Shown: positions 21,377-34,167 of the stretch, one piece after another
Layout of the letters: each line of letters starts with the position of its first letter
How positions within the stretch are numbered: the first letter of the stretch is position 1
NCBI GenBank assembly: GCA_021396245.1
Contig: WNYE01000104.1
Span: 62,001 to 126,000, forward strand
Reading direction: 5' to 3'
DNA length: 64,000 nucleotides
DNA from: Sporothrix humicola
Lineage: Eukaryota > Ascomycota > Sordariomycetes > Ophiostomatales > Ophiostomataceae
Notes under the pieces: generated by a model
Seen by the model: only the letters and a program-made list of their open reading frames with translations
The model's database searches: none
What the model was told of the DNA's origin: nothing
Made by a program: the position numbers and the translations under genes

Positions 21377-21991
21377 ACACAAACAGGCACCTTATCGCTG
21401 TGGGGGTTTCTCCGTATTCCTTCACAGACACGCGGGCTCGATCTGTTACATATCGATACTTCGCATTACGATGTCTGTCCCCACTAGGTTTTCTTACTCG
21501 TTTCTATCTCGTTTTCTTGTCGTCTAATTCTTTCCAACTTTAGCGGCCGCAAGCTGCTATCACTGTTTTTCTTCTTCTTAATCTTTTTGTCTTATTTCAT
21601 GTACTTTCCCCTTCTTATCTTCCCCCGTATTTACTCCGCTGCTTTTTCTGCGCCTTTACTGTCCATACCCCCAATGGTTAAACACCTAAATTTCAACACA
21701 TTTTACATCGTATCTTGCAATGTTTTGGCGCCGCAATTTGCGCTTTTCGCAGAGACAAAAAAACTTGAAATCGTTTAAATTGAAAAGAAAAGAGAAGAAG
21801 AATATCCTGACCGCAACGGCCCTAGCGATCGTCTCTGAGATCTAGCTCCGATTGCCGAGGAGTGCCAAGACCATACCCGCCGACGAGTTCTAAATGTCAA
21901 TGTTAATTGACAGTTGGCAACCACTTTTAAGATGTGATAAATTTGCCCAGTTAACATTAAAGTATTCGATGTTGCTTTTGACGTGTGTATT

Positions 21992-22025
21992 AGTAGTCGT
22001 TATGACATAGTAGTCGTTATGACAT
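21992..22025. repeat. Tandem 17-bp direct repeat
   Basis: The unit AGTAGTCGTTATGACAT occurs twice with no gap (21992-22008 and 22009-22025). Confidence 0.95.
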
Positions 22026-22462
22026 TGTGTTTCGTCGTCTGACAAGAACTGTGGCATTACTCCGTCACTGCAACAAAACCTTATCTCAAGCTAGGATCGT
22101 CTTGAAGAATCATTGTTCTGGCCGCCTCTCTGTCTCATGTCTCAACTGCCCCTCGATCGCAATCTTAAGCTTGAGCGGACACACGCCCCCGATATCCACA
22201 TACGCGGACCGAGATACTCGCTGATTTTGTGTGTGGACACACGGCGCATGCCAGGAATTCCGGTCCGTAGGTCGTATTCAGTATCTCCAAATATGGATAG
22301 AGCTGCCCAAACATGTTCCCATCTTTGGCATAGATCTGAACGTGCCGTCCATACGAGCAGAGACAACAAAATGGAAGAACGCAGTGATGCAGACAAGAAG
22401 TAGAAGTCTAATTCCAAACATCGTGGCATTTGCCCTGGCTCAAGCTCGTGTTAGTTCTTGAT

Positions 22463-22518
22463 CCTCAATCCTCAATCCTCAATCCTCAAGCCTTAATTCT
22501 CAAGCCTTAATTCTCAAT
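22463..22518. repeat. Heptamer array, 8 units of CCTCAAT/CCTTAAT
   Basis: Eight 7-bp units: three CCTCAAT, then CCTCAAG, CCTTAAT, TCTCAAG, CCTTAAT and TCTCAAT. The period is exact although units vary. A related eight-unit array lies at 62243-62298. Confidence 0.9.
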
Positions 22519-24600
22519 CATTCGCTGCCCCTCTTGGGCCAAATTCAGACGTGCGAGTGCCTGAATACTTTAAGGCTAGTACGAAGAAAACAATATTTCT
22601 CGATCACTGCCAACTCGATAATCTCTACGCATCTTACGGAGTAATACAAAACGTTTGCCCATCAAATTGATAGATCAGATAGCGGGCTCCAAAAGAAAGG
22701 GTCTGGACCTACCCGAAACAATCTGGCCCGGATCCGAAGAGCCTCTCTTGAGTTGAGATGGCGTCTAAGTTCGCCGATGCCTCACTCCTTTATTCAAACT
22801 GTTGTTTTCTCGTCCTTGGTCTGCACATCTTTTCCCAGCCCCTTTCCCACCCTTTACCTACACTTGGTCTATTTACATTTGCTGTATTTACACTTGTTTC
22901 TTTTGATTTTCTATGCCACATAATGACACGGGTAACTTATCCATGTCTATGAGAAGAAAGCCAGACAATTGAAGAGGACGATCTTGCATCGATGCGATAC
23001 TTGTGAACAAACGTGGCCTTGTTGTGAATATTTTTGAGAAGGAGATTGGTGGCCCCCGCTTGATTCTCAGTGTATCACAAGTTCACAACTTCTAGGTCTT
23101 CGTAAAGACTGCCTGTAGGTCAACTACCGGCCACTAATGTTGCTCAGGAGGACACTACACAGGTGCACATATCACAACTGAAATCACATTGAAATGCCTA
23201 CAATGCAGATGCACATCTTCTCCAGGCCACCCGACACGCGCCCGCCAGCACCTCGCAATCCAGGGATGTTATATGTCAGTGCCAAAGTCAATCTTGTGCT
23301 TTGCTGAGCGAAAAAGTTCGAATCCCGAAAACCTGCCGGACAGCTGTCATCCGCCCCACCCGGCGTTTGCTTCAACTGGGTGGTCGTCCACTAGCCCCAG
23401 GTCGCTCTGAACGGCAGCACAGTGTCGACCTTTCTTAGCGCCTCTCGAGGTACTTGGCCGCTCTCAACTTCCCTTTTCCACCTCAAGCCATTGGAGACTT
23501 GCGGAGCCGACGGCGCCTACGAGCTACTCCCGACTTAGGAAAGCACGCCCAGAACCTCAACAAGCGGCGCTAGACTGTTCTCAGCCAAACCCCAACTGCC
23601 CAGGCTGGGGCTGGCCAGGCCTGTCCAGACAGAGACGCCGTACCACTGAAGGCACTGTAAATACAGGGGGCATTCAATATTTACTGCTCTTTTACCGTCG
23701 CACTCCGGAGTGGAGATAAACCTAAAGGCCCCATCGCACCACCGGGCCTTTCCACTAAATCGTACCGGGCTACGGGCGCCGGGACCTATCTCCGATTCGA
23801 GATCAGAGACCCACAAGCAAATGCATGGCCGTCCACCTATTATTATTCGCTTGCTGTAGCAGTCTCGTTGGGAGGGGCCTTCTACAAGGAGCTGCTGGGC
23901 AATGCTGGAGGCTGATCATTTTAGGGGAATGTTCCGTAGTGCGCCCGAGAGTGGAATCAGCTACGGTGCATTGCCTGTTCTGATAGGGCAATTAATACTC
24001 CGTAACAGTAGCGTGCCGACTGTGCTTGTGATAGTGATAGTGACCGAGGTGTTTAGGAGCCAATGGCCAGTGTGCACTCAATCACCAACAGCCCCAAAGC
24101 ACCAAAAATCCGTCCACGATCGCGGGTTGTTCACTCCCAACAAATCCGACTTTGGCTACAAAAATTTTACCTGGCGATGCAGCGTCTTCTTCATCGCCAT
24201 ATACTTCTACACCATCGCGCTTGTGTCCACATCAACACCTAAAAGTGTCATGCCCAGCAACGTATAGTCATCCATCAGGCATTCGCGATCCGCCACAGCC
24301 TCTCCGGACCGTTCAAAGCCACTTACTATCAGGAATCCTGGTTATATGAAATACTTTGGACAATACAAACCTCATTCAACCAGTCTTCGGCCGCCGAAAA
24401 TAGTGATGCTTGCCCAGGACAGAGATCTCGACCGGTGTCCGGCACTCCCGTCCTACCTCGCTTTTTGTCCCACTCGATTTTCTCCCCTCGACAACAATTA
24501 CCGAGCCAGAAGATTATTTTACGCTTCCTTTAATCAGTTACGACCTGCCTTCCATCGCCACGACCGCCTAATGATGCCCTTCTTGCGCCCCTCGAACTAG

Positions 24601-27600
24601 CTACACGGAGACGATCCCATGTGTTCTTCTGAGACATCACAGCCTTACCGAGACCGAGGGATTTCCAACAATGAACAACACGTTCAACGACAAAGCGCAG
24701 GTTCGAGGCCGAAACAAATACGAATACTAAGCCGAATCGGGAATCAGACCATCCCTCGGGGACAGCTGAGTGACGCAGAGTTAAAAAATTCTGGCAAAAT
24801 CATTCAAAAGACGACATCAGACGTTGAGCAACTACAATGGCCTCATCAGCTGGGACTCATGTTACACAGATATAGCCTTCCCTGGGAGCTCTATACTTCC
24901 TCTTCTTCCTCTTCTTGTGAGAACGACCCCTCTGGCCAGGCACTATTTCATCCGAGCGGATGGTAAACCTGTCCGATGCTGTTTCTCTAGACGAGTGTCT
25001 CTCCGCAGCACCCTCGGCCATGTCCTTGGAAAGAAGTAATGGCCAAACAAGACAGGGCAGTGTTCAATGCCAGCAATAGGATTGGAACTTAAACTCAAAA
25101 AAGAGAGAAACAGTGGCGAGAATAAAAAGGGGGAACAAAGGGAGAGGGCGGGAGGCGAACAAGGAAGGCCGAGTAAGGGCTGAGCTGAGAACGGGCACCC
25201 AAGTGGTTCGCTCAGAGGATGCATTGCTGTCAAGAGCCGACTCTGTGCCATTGCACATCCTATTGCTTTGGTGAGCATCGCCTAATATGGTAGCCGCTAG
25301 AGCGTCCTCCGAGAAAGCCACGTTCTCCATGCTGTGTATCTGTTCTTGGACTTCTTGCACACCATTTATTCCATGACATACAGCCCATGATGGAGTATGG
25401 AGGCCGCCACTTGTGGCCAATGGGCAAGAACAAGGAAAAAATAATGAGACGGAAGAGAATTGCAAGAGAATGGCCTGTCAGAGAAAGGGGGGGAGAGGAA
25501 AAGAAAGAAGAAGAAGCGCAATCAACCTGCCAGAGTCATGTCTCGGCCATACGCATGCTATGTGTGCTTGTCACACAGCCCTCGTGCTACCCCTGAGATG
25601 TGCCGTGCCTATCAACACCCATGGACATGCACTTCAACAGAAAACATAATGGAGAGGCAAGGCACGGCGCTGAGCAGCGAAACGAGAAGCATAGCACAGG
25701 GATGAGCGTCGCGAACCCCGGCATGGCCGTGTATATTGCCAATTGTCTTGCTTTACTCCTGTTCTGTCTTCTTCTTGCAATGCTCTCTCCCGTTCTTTTA
25801 TGCGTCTTCTGCCGTCTTCTTCGGCCCTCCCCCCCTTCTGTTCTTCTTTTCAGCTTCCACGAACCACTCTCGTTCCTATCAGTGTCTTCCTTTGTCCGAT
25901 GCCTTGGTGTGGTGAAAGATGCGCCATATACGAGTTGACATGGGTCTCTGGTTTCTATGGAGAACAGTCAAGTATTTTCTGTCTTGTGTCTGTTGACCAT
26001 TGATTTCTCCCTTTCATTTTCTGCGCTTGTCAAGGTCACCAAGTACCCGAGTACTCCAGGGAAGGGCAGTTCCACTCTTGCAGCCTCTATATCACAGAAA
26101 CGCAGCCATTCGCCAACGCAGACCTAGCCATTCACATTTTTTACCTTCGGCCCGCGCTCGGCGTCCACCCGGTATGAAGCAAGGCGTCGGTTGTTCTCGT
26201 GCACCCTTTTACTGCCTGTTTGCTGTCTCGCCCTGCCGTCTTAAGCTTGTTTCTGACCCTCCCTCTGTCTGTGTCCTGTGCTCCTCCCTCCTTCCCATGT
26301 GGCCTGTGTCTGGAGGTGGTGATTTTTTTTCTCCTAGTCTGTCCCGGGCCCATGGCACCCGGACAGTTTGTACGCTGTGTCTTTGATTTTTTCCTTCTTT
26401 CTCTCCTTTACTCAATACTCAATTCCCCAAACTGTTTCGCTCGCTATGCCATATCCGTCAGTTCTACCCATCCACACAACCCTTCACTGCCCTCTTAATG
26501 GCAAACCCAGACCTTCTCCAATGACTCCTTGTGTATCGACATGTCTTTCCGTTACCGCCTCTGTCTGCGCTGTACAACATCGTACACTGTGTTCCCATCT
26601 AAAGTGCGTTTTATTTTCTCCCCTATTTCATCACTGATCGGTTTTTTTTTTTTTTTTATCGAGAAAATGAAAACGAATGCAAGCCAAATCTAGGACAGTA
26701 AGACAGTATATTGATATTATTCGCCGGCCTCGTAATATCGGACTCTATCTTCACTGCGCATGTTGGTTGCCTTGCATGTACGATGACGAAACGGAAAGAT
26801 GCACGCAATGATCGGCGTCCTGCAGCCCTGTCGTTTCTCTAGACGACGAAGACAAAGAACGAAAAGGAGAAAAGTAAGGAGAGACAAAAAAAAAAAAAAT
26901 AGGAAAAGAGGCGGGTCGGCCAGTGCCGGGGTCAGTGCCGCATGGCCTATGCTGAAATGTCTCGGGATGGACGGCTCGGAGAAGGCTTGCGGCTGGAATT
27001 ATCGTACAAAACAGTAAGAGATAGACGAGAAAAGAGGTGGGAGGTAAGGAAAGGGAAACACTGCCGGCGGCAACGGCAACGGTAAGCGTCGCGTGCCGCA
27101 TCTCACGCAGCATAGCGTACTCGCAGCCTGCAGCCCGGAATCGCTTATTCAAGGTTGATGGCCGGCCAATTATACACATTTGATGCCGTGGTTTTTTTTT
27201 TTTTTTGTATATTTCTTTTTTTAATCCCCCCCCCCCTCTCTTTCTCCCCTTTCCTTGGTTTTGTTATTCACAATCATGCATGTGTCCCTAGTCCAACCTT
27301 GCACCGCGTTTTAAGACACCATTCCACCATTCCATTATTATGTACTTTTGTTTTTGTTTTTTTAGTCATGCCCCGGTGGGTGGGAAGCACAAATCACATC
27401 GGCATTATTTCCTTCTGCGATCCCTCTTAATCTGCATGTTCGTCTGATCGTGATTCCATAAGGGTTACCACACCCACACGTGTTCTACCGTCATCTGCAT
27501 CATGGGATGCTTGGATGAAGAAAAGAATGCCATGTTTGAACTTGAAGAACTGGGCTGAAAAAATACACCAGTTAAATCTTGAGCTGCAGCTGCCACGTTT

Positions 27601-29605
27601 TCATGTTACAGCGAAAGAGGAGAGAAAGATAGAGGGAGTAACCAAGAAACGAGGAAAGCTGATGTGAGGTTTCCAGATTGCTGACGCCAAGACTTTTGTG
27701 CTGGTTGCTTCTTTCGTTTCTTGGTTTGACCTTTTTTTCTCCCCTTTTGCCACTCCCAACGCTTCGTACACAGCATGGTCTCCTTTTTCGGATTGTTTCC
27801 TTCTTGATCTGCCATATTATCCTATTTATCTCCCATTCTGGTAATGTATAGCCACCTGAATTAGCCGTCTTACACGAAAGCAACAGAATATCTAGACGCC
27901 CCTTGCCGAATGTCAACACAGCACGAGCCAAGTAAGACATGTGTGTTTGAGGAAAGACTTTTTTACCCCAATCATATGCGAGTCTGCCTCGTGGCCGATG
28001 ATCGCAAAAAGAGGGCTGTGAAATGGCAAAGAAAATATATGGCAATGCGGCGACGTTATGTCGGGAGATAGCTGAGGATAAACAACAATACCGAGAGAAA
28101 TAAGAGGCTTGGTTGGACTGGAGGACAAGAAAAGGGAAAACATGTCATGGCAAAGAGAGACAATAGCAACGCCTCCAAGGGAGGCTGATACCCCAAGAGT
28201 GTCTTTTAAAACGGTTTTGGGTCTGAACGATAAAAATAGAGGCCACGCAAAAATAACGGAAAGGCGTTGCATCAGATAAACACTTGTGGCATCGCAATGC
28301 CATCTCCAGAAGGATGAGAACAACGCGGCCCAGAACGCAATCAGGGGAGAAGAGGAAAACAGACGGCGTACGAAGCAGTGCCCAAGGCGTACAACGCGCC
28401 ATCCCGGGGTGCAGATGTACGCAGAATGTTTGGTGTATGTCTTTGTGCTTGTTTGTGTCTGCATGTGGCATGCAAAGTCGGCACATTATGACTTGTGGTT
28501 TGCCCCCCTTTTTCCCGTTTGGGTTTTTTCGGGGAGGGTGAGGCTCGTCTCGTGTCGGCTGAGCGGTGCTGGTCACTGATGGGGGTACCCAATAGTTGGT
28601 GGAGGAGGATCTTGGTGCTTCCCAAAGGCTTCAAATAAAAATCAGAAAAAGGAAAAATAAAAGAGAACAAAGGGATAATGGCTGTGGATAAATGTCAGCG
28701 AGCACAAAGGAGGCAGATGGTATGCCACAAGAAGTCAGTGAGTACAAGATGCAGAAACACGAAACGGGGCATCGCCAGTTGCGGGATGAAATCAGAACAA
28801 AATAAAACTAAATTCAAAAACAAATAAAATTTATGGCAGTTATAGGTAAATAAACTTTAAGCAAAGAGAAAAAGAAAAAAAAGGAGGACATGGGCTTTTG
28901 GTGTTCCCGAGAACCCCTTTCGTTTCCTAGAACGGGAATGGTCTTGTCGATGATGTCGTTGTTGATTGGCGTTACCAAAGACGAGAGACAGGAGAGACAA
29001 ACGCAGGTTCGCGTTCGCTTTCTGCGGAAAGGGGGGGAAGGGAAAGAGAAGTTCGTAAGGGGCGTGGAGAAGCAAATTTGTATAAAGGTCAAGTGGGATG
29101 CCGATGTCGAGATGATATTGAAAGAAGAATTCAAGCCATCAACAACTCAAACATCAATAAACAAACACTTCGGAGGACAAACCAATATACGAAAAAGCAC
29201 GACGATAACCACACCACTATTGGCCTCTCACCGGTTTCAAGGTAAACCTAAAAAATAATTGAACTCTTACAAATATTTCGAGGTACATAGTTGGTATGAA
29301 TTAACGGCAGGATAGCCACATATGCTGACAAAGACACGCACAGAAATCACAGAATCCAACTGACAAAGAAAGAAAGGAGAGAGAACAAAACTTATGAAAA
29401 TCGTCAAGATAAAAAATCAAACAACATCAGTCAACGAGTAAAGAGCCCAAACAAAATACGAAATCAATTACGAAACTGAGCTGTTTCGCGAAAATAAGCC
29501 CGAGGAGTTCAAAAAAAAAAAAAATTACAGAGGCAAAATTCGAACGACCTAAAAACATATTGCGCAAAACCTATCCCTGGCATATCCTCACCTCAAACCG
29601 TCACA
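24601..29605. other. Gene-poor region, part 2
   Basis: Dominated by pyrimidine-rich stretches (for example 25740-26600), T runs at 26642-26657 and 27192-27206, and a G/A-rich part before 29600. Many short open frames overlap on both strands, as expected of low-complexity DNA. I see no signal peptide plus domain, no splice-consistent gene and no RNA gene. Confidence 0.45.
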
Positions 29606-30034
29606 ATGTGCACCTACTACTACCTTCACCGCCACCACACGCCGCCCTGTGACCGCATCATCGACTATGTCATGCAATACGGCTTTTGCACTCATGCCAC
29701 CATGGATCCGTCTACAGGATTGGCCCTACCTTGCGAAAACCTGTATTTTGACCAGGAACAAAGCGTCGATTACAACAACCCATGTGCCATGGGCGGCTGC
29801 ACACAGAGCCCTGACTGCAGCTCGGGGGCCTGTCGCTTGGCCGAGCTGAACGGCATCTGGGTCTGCTGTGAGTGTCACCGCGGCGGCAACATTTATCGCT
29901 GGTGCGGCCACCGTATGCGATCGAGCCCCGATACTCTCTGCTACCACGTTTGCTGCAAAAATTGCCAGCCAGATGAGGCAAGTGTGCGTCTCGGGATGGG
30001 GGCACCTACGATGGCAAACCCTGTTGCCTATTAG
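29606..30034 (+). CDS. Cys/His-rich small protein, paralogue 1 of 3, function unknown
   Basis: A single exon encoding 142 aa from ATG 29606. There is no signal peptide or membrane segment; the protein begins Met-Cys. The C-terminal signature is C71-x4-C76-x8-W85-x-C87-C88-x-C90-x2-G-x-N-x4-C100, then C112-x-H114-x-C116-C117-x2-C120. The same spacing recurs exactly in the proteins at 33688 and 36973. The N-terminal half has Cys2, Cys15, Cys28, Cys43, Cys60 and Cys65, with wider spacing than its paralogues. The paired CxxC-like and CxH elements suggest intracellular zinc binding, which is inference. A short tail (QPDEASVRLG...) follows the last Cys. I do not recognise a named family. Confidence 0.75.
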   Translation: MCTYYYLHRHHTPPCDRIIDYVMQYGFCTHATMDPSTGLALPCENLYFDQEQSVDYNNPCAMGGCTQSPDCSSGACRLAELNGIWVCCECHRGGNIYRWCGHRMRSSPDTLCYHVCCKNCQPDEASVRLGMGAPTMANPVAY

Positions 30035-33000
30035 TGAGCGCTGGGAGTCTGTGCCGAGACAAAGACACTCTCAGGGTCGAGAGTATGGCCACGAAAGGAC
30101 TGTGTGCATGACCATGGCCAGGATTTTGTATAGTCTCATGGTGGAATGGTGTTATTTGCTTCCTTCTGCTCGTCAACTGTCTTTATCTTTTCCCTCTTTT
30201 ATTTCCTTTGCTTTTTCACTTCTGAGTTTCTTATTTTCTCTTCGCTTGTCTCGTACTCCACTTGCATTTCGATTGCCTTCATGACTGTCGACTTTGTATA
30301 TTTAAGTTCATGCGTTCTGCTGAAATTTGTTGAGATATCGTGGCTGGTGATTTATTCTTTCTGAATATTAGGCGTTTTCTTAGTACTGTATGTCACTCTT
30401 TTTTGGCCAGGTGTGTGAGGCAAGATCGCACTTATATATACACATACTGAATCTATGAGTCCCCTTGAGAGATATTTGTGCGCACATTTCGAGACCTTAC
30501 TCTTTCATTCCATGCCGATTTTGTCGAGACAAGCCAATCATCCATGTTCCGGCGGTCATCTCAAACGAGAGGTCTGAGTGCGGAATTAAAGGGTGGTAAT
30601 AGAAGCTGAGAGACAACAATGTTTTCGACGTCGGCGACCAGTTGTTGACCGCCACTGTGGCTCGATTCTCGATTTTTCATGTGAGGCTCGTGCACCATTA
30701 GTATCACATTACCAGAGAAGATAAAGTTTAGGTCAATTCAAGCGAGCTCGTGTTCCAGACCAAGATACCAAGAATAACTAAGAGAGATATTGAAAAGGTA
30801 AAAAGAATCACGGAAAGGTTAGGGGCAGTATCAAAACGACCATGTCTGAAATTGGAGATGGGACAACCTAAGGCCGCAGAACAGCCGAACAGCCTCCTTT
30901 GTCAGGAATCGGTAAGATGCGCGAAGCTTGAAATCTCCTCTACCACAAACACTACAGCTCGCCTTGACGCACAGCAAAAAAATTCCGGGTGGAACAAATA
31001 TGACAAAATAGAAAAGCAAGAACTTAGTCTGTATCCCTAGTGGACTCTCGATATGTGCGAGGTCCGTCTATCTAAGCTCTGTGTGACCCAAGATAGCTGA
31101 GCTGAGACAGAATGCGAATGGACGAGGAGAAATTAGGGGAAAGGAGGCGAGATGATGGCGATGTGAGGGAAAGATGTGTGGGAGGCAATGTCAAAGTGCC
31201 GTATCCAATTTCATGACCTCCGACGCTGGAATAACACAAGATGCAAACCTGGCACGAGAAAGGGAGGAATCACAGTGCAATGCGAAGCATATGTGCAAAA
31301 TGCCGTAGGCAAAGACCGGACGAAAATACCATGGCTTGACTAACGACAAGGTGCAGGGAACATCAAAGAGAAAAAAAAATACACGGGGAGTAGATCTGAG
31401 ATTGCTTGCCTGCATCTGTCACTTTGTGAAAGTACATCGTGGCAGGGTGGCTTTGACAGGGCGTCTTGTCCGGGTGTGCGGGACTTGTGGGAGACGACAC
31501 AGGATGATTAGCGCATGATCTGAGTGCATATTTGATGTGTTTTGAAAATAGATGTGGGAGTAAACTGGATAAATAGGACATCATAAGTTTTAATGTCTTT
31601 TTCTTCTTTCTTTTCAAATGATAGCCCAAATAATCAAATACGTAAATAACGGAAGCAAAATATCTGTCAATTCTACTGGGTCCATTTACTGCCTTTAATT
31701 TTATCCCCCCTTTTTTCTGTGACAAGTAAAAAATAAACAAATAAATACAGTGTCCTAAATACAGGCCCTATACGCACGATCTTAGAAGCAATTTTGACCG
31801 CAGAAAATAACCAGCTATCAACAAATTTAAAAAAACAATACAGACGCTGACCTCCTTGACCTCATATGCAGTTTCACCCTGCACACGCCATCTAAATCTA
31901 GGCAATATTCAGCCAAGTTTGTGATAGCTTATTCAAACTCAACGCCTAGCCCTTACAGTTCGTACAGACCCTCGGCAATTTTTACCGTTAGGCGAGGCGA
32001 GCCGCTCCAGAACACGAGAGGCACACAAAGACACACAAAAGACAAAAATCACACGACAAAGCTCTCCTCTTTGCGAAGCGTGGCTTGCGAGTCGCCGAAT
32101 GACCGGCGGAACTGCGGCGGGCTTTTTTGCTCCATTTCATTACATTTTATCAACCTTGTTCTCTGTGCCCATCATCCGTGCTTCTCCTACCACTAGTGAT
32201 GTTTCCTTCCCAGTAATCTCACATGGGCTGGCACACTGAGTAACTTGGGTGAAGAACCGGTTCTGGAGCTTGATTTTTCCTCGGTCGGATCAACTTCCCC
32301 TCTTGCCCCGACACATGATTTTGATTTAGGTAAGAAGAGCAGGTCTAAGAGAGACCCCCATGAGAGACAGTCTTAGGGAGAGAGATCCGGTACGGGGTAG
32401 GTAACATGGTCTTGTTTTGCCCCCCTTTTGTCATGATGGCACTGGGGGAGGACGACCCATCCACGCCTCTCTTACATGAGTCGTTTGTCATCCACCGATC
32501 TTGTAGTTTTCAGCTGTTAATGGATCAAGACCCGCGCAATATGACGGGGTAAAATGTGAGAATTCCCCGTAAAGACGTCGTAAACCTACCGGAATCCTCA
32601 AAACACACACAAGAATATCCGCCCGTTGACATTTGCGTGCTTCGGCGGCTGCCAATCTGGTATGAGCTCGTTACATTGCTGCCCGTTGCCTTACCACGAA
32701 CCGGGTTTTCTTTCTTTATTTTCAGCAGGCTTTACCATCAACTACGGCGCTTCTTTCCTTGATCAATATTGCAGAAACGGGGCCGCAGTTCCGCATTGTC
32801 GTGGACGGGTGCATATTCGCATATTGGGGGGGAAGGACGAAACAAAGGGATTCTCGCAAGCACCACCCGAACAAGGAAATAACAATAAGGGAAAAAAAAA
32901 AGAAGAAAAAAAAGAGACACTGTCCTTTTTGCGGCGGCTTCAACGCCAGGCAATGGCAACCCAGCGGCCAGAAGACAGTGCGTACTTGATCATGATCAGC

Positions 33001-33687
33001 TTGCCATGACCAGCCGATGATAAAGCAAATTTAATGGACCTTTGGGTGATTTCTATCTACTTTCTTTTTATTTTTCGTTTTTATGTGCCCACAAAAGTGA
33101 ATATATAAAACGTTGTGATAGTCCTCATGTCAAGTCAGCGCGAATTTGCAGGGCTGCCTCTGTTGACATTGTTTAAAAGCAACATAGACGCAAAACGCAC
33201 CAAAAGAAACCAGAAAGACAAACACTCCATAAAGTCCAAACGAGCGAGTTTTCGTAAAGGCACACCAACCACACGGGTAAGAGCGCCGCTTTCTTTTCTT
33301 TTCTTTTCTTTTCCTTTACTTTTCTTTTTTTGGGCTTGGGAAGACGGGGAATACTTGGCGAGGGGTAAGAAGAGAGAGAGAGAGGCTTTGTGAAAGATGA
33401 GTGGGGGAGAAGGAGGCGGAGGTTTATCGAAATGAATAAAAGGAGATGCTGGTCGGAAACTGAAAATAGAGACATAATTACCAATTCAGCAGATAAATAT
33501 TCCAAAAAACAACAAAGGCACAACTTCCACGACACATAAAAAGGGTCGCGGAGAAACATAAAACGAAGAGCAAAACACTACACAGGAACGAAAGACCTGA
33601 CAGAACAGAGATCTGAGTGGCACTCGAGAAATATTCCAGACAAAACATACCAGCTCCTGTGTCCACCATCATCCCGTCATTACACAA
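30035..33687. other. Intergenic between Cys-rich paralogues 1 and 2
   Basis: This 3.65-kb stretch has A/T-rich and pyrimidine-rich parts. Short open frames (for example 30750-31040 and 32626-33009) show no Cys-motif or other family signature. I looked for a degenerate fourth paralogue and found none. Confidence 0.45.
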
Positions 33688-34167
33688 ATGTGTCTCCAGA
33701 TCAGCTACACCTTGACGTGCGAACACGTCAAGACGCAAATGATCTTTTGCGCCGACGCTATCCCCGCAGCCTCGTCGTCGTCGTCTTCATCGAGCAAAAA
33801 AGACCACAAGAGCCACAAGAAAGACAGTTCGAGCAAGAAGAAGAAGCACGCCTCTTCTTCGTCCTCTTCATCTTCCCACCGTCAGCCCAAAATGATTCCA
33901 TGCGACAACCTCACGCAGCAGTCTCTGCCATATCCAACGCCGCCCAGCTTTGCCTGCGACCCGCAGACGGCAGCTACATCGCTACTGGCACCGAAATGCC
34001 CGCTACCGGACTGCCCCTTCGAGGCCAAGGACCGGTGCTGGAACTGCTGCTGGTGTGGTAAGGGATGGAACGAGCGAGGCCGGTGTAGCTGCATCATGAT
34101 CATCGAGGGAAACCGAGTGCAATGCGAGCATATTTGCTGTCCCGAGTGTGAGGCTGCGGAGCGGTGA
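33688..34167 (+). CDS. Cys/His-rich small protein, paralogue 2 of 3, with Ser/Lys insert
   Basis: A single exon encoding 159 aa from ATG 33688. The N-terminal module is C2-x8-C11-x-H13-x7-C21, spaced exactly as in the protein at 36973. Residues about 28-63 are a disordered insert of Ser runs alternating with Lys/His blocks. The C-terminal signature is C104-x4-C109-x8-W118-x-C120-C121-x-C123-x2-G-x-N-x4-C133, then C146-x-H148-x-C150-C151-x2-C154. The protein ends five residues later. There is no signal peptide. Zinc binding is inferred from the Cys/His pattern; the Lys-rich insert could bind nucleic acid or direct nuclear import. Role unknown. Confidence 0.77.
   Translation: MCLQISYTLTCEHVKTQMIFCADAIPAASSSSSSSSKKDHKSHKKDSSSKKKKHASSSSSSSSHRQPKMIPCDNLTQQSLPYPTPPSFACDPQTAATSLLAPKCPLPDCPFEAKDRCWNCCWCGKGWNERGRCSCIMIIEGNRVQCEHICCPECEAAER

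Larger units (their letters stand above)
21377..24600. other. Gene-poor region, part 1
   Basis: No coding frame that I can support. It contains a 17-bp direct repeat (21992-22025), a heptamer array (22463-22518) and two copies of the TACTCCGTA 9-mer (22635-22643 and 23996-24004). The minus-strand open frame at 23816-23535 has protein-like composition, but I recognise no domain. Confidence 0.45.

Noticed and set aside
23308..23325. TTCGAATCCC, resembling a tRNA T-loop (B box)
   Set aside because: No pairing T-stem, no upstream A box at a suitable distance and no acceptor stem on either strand.
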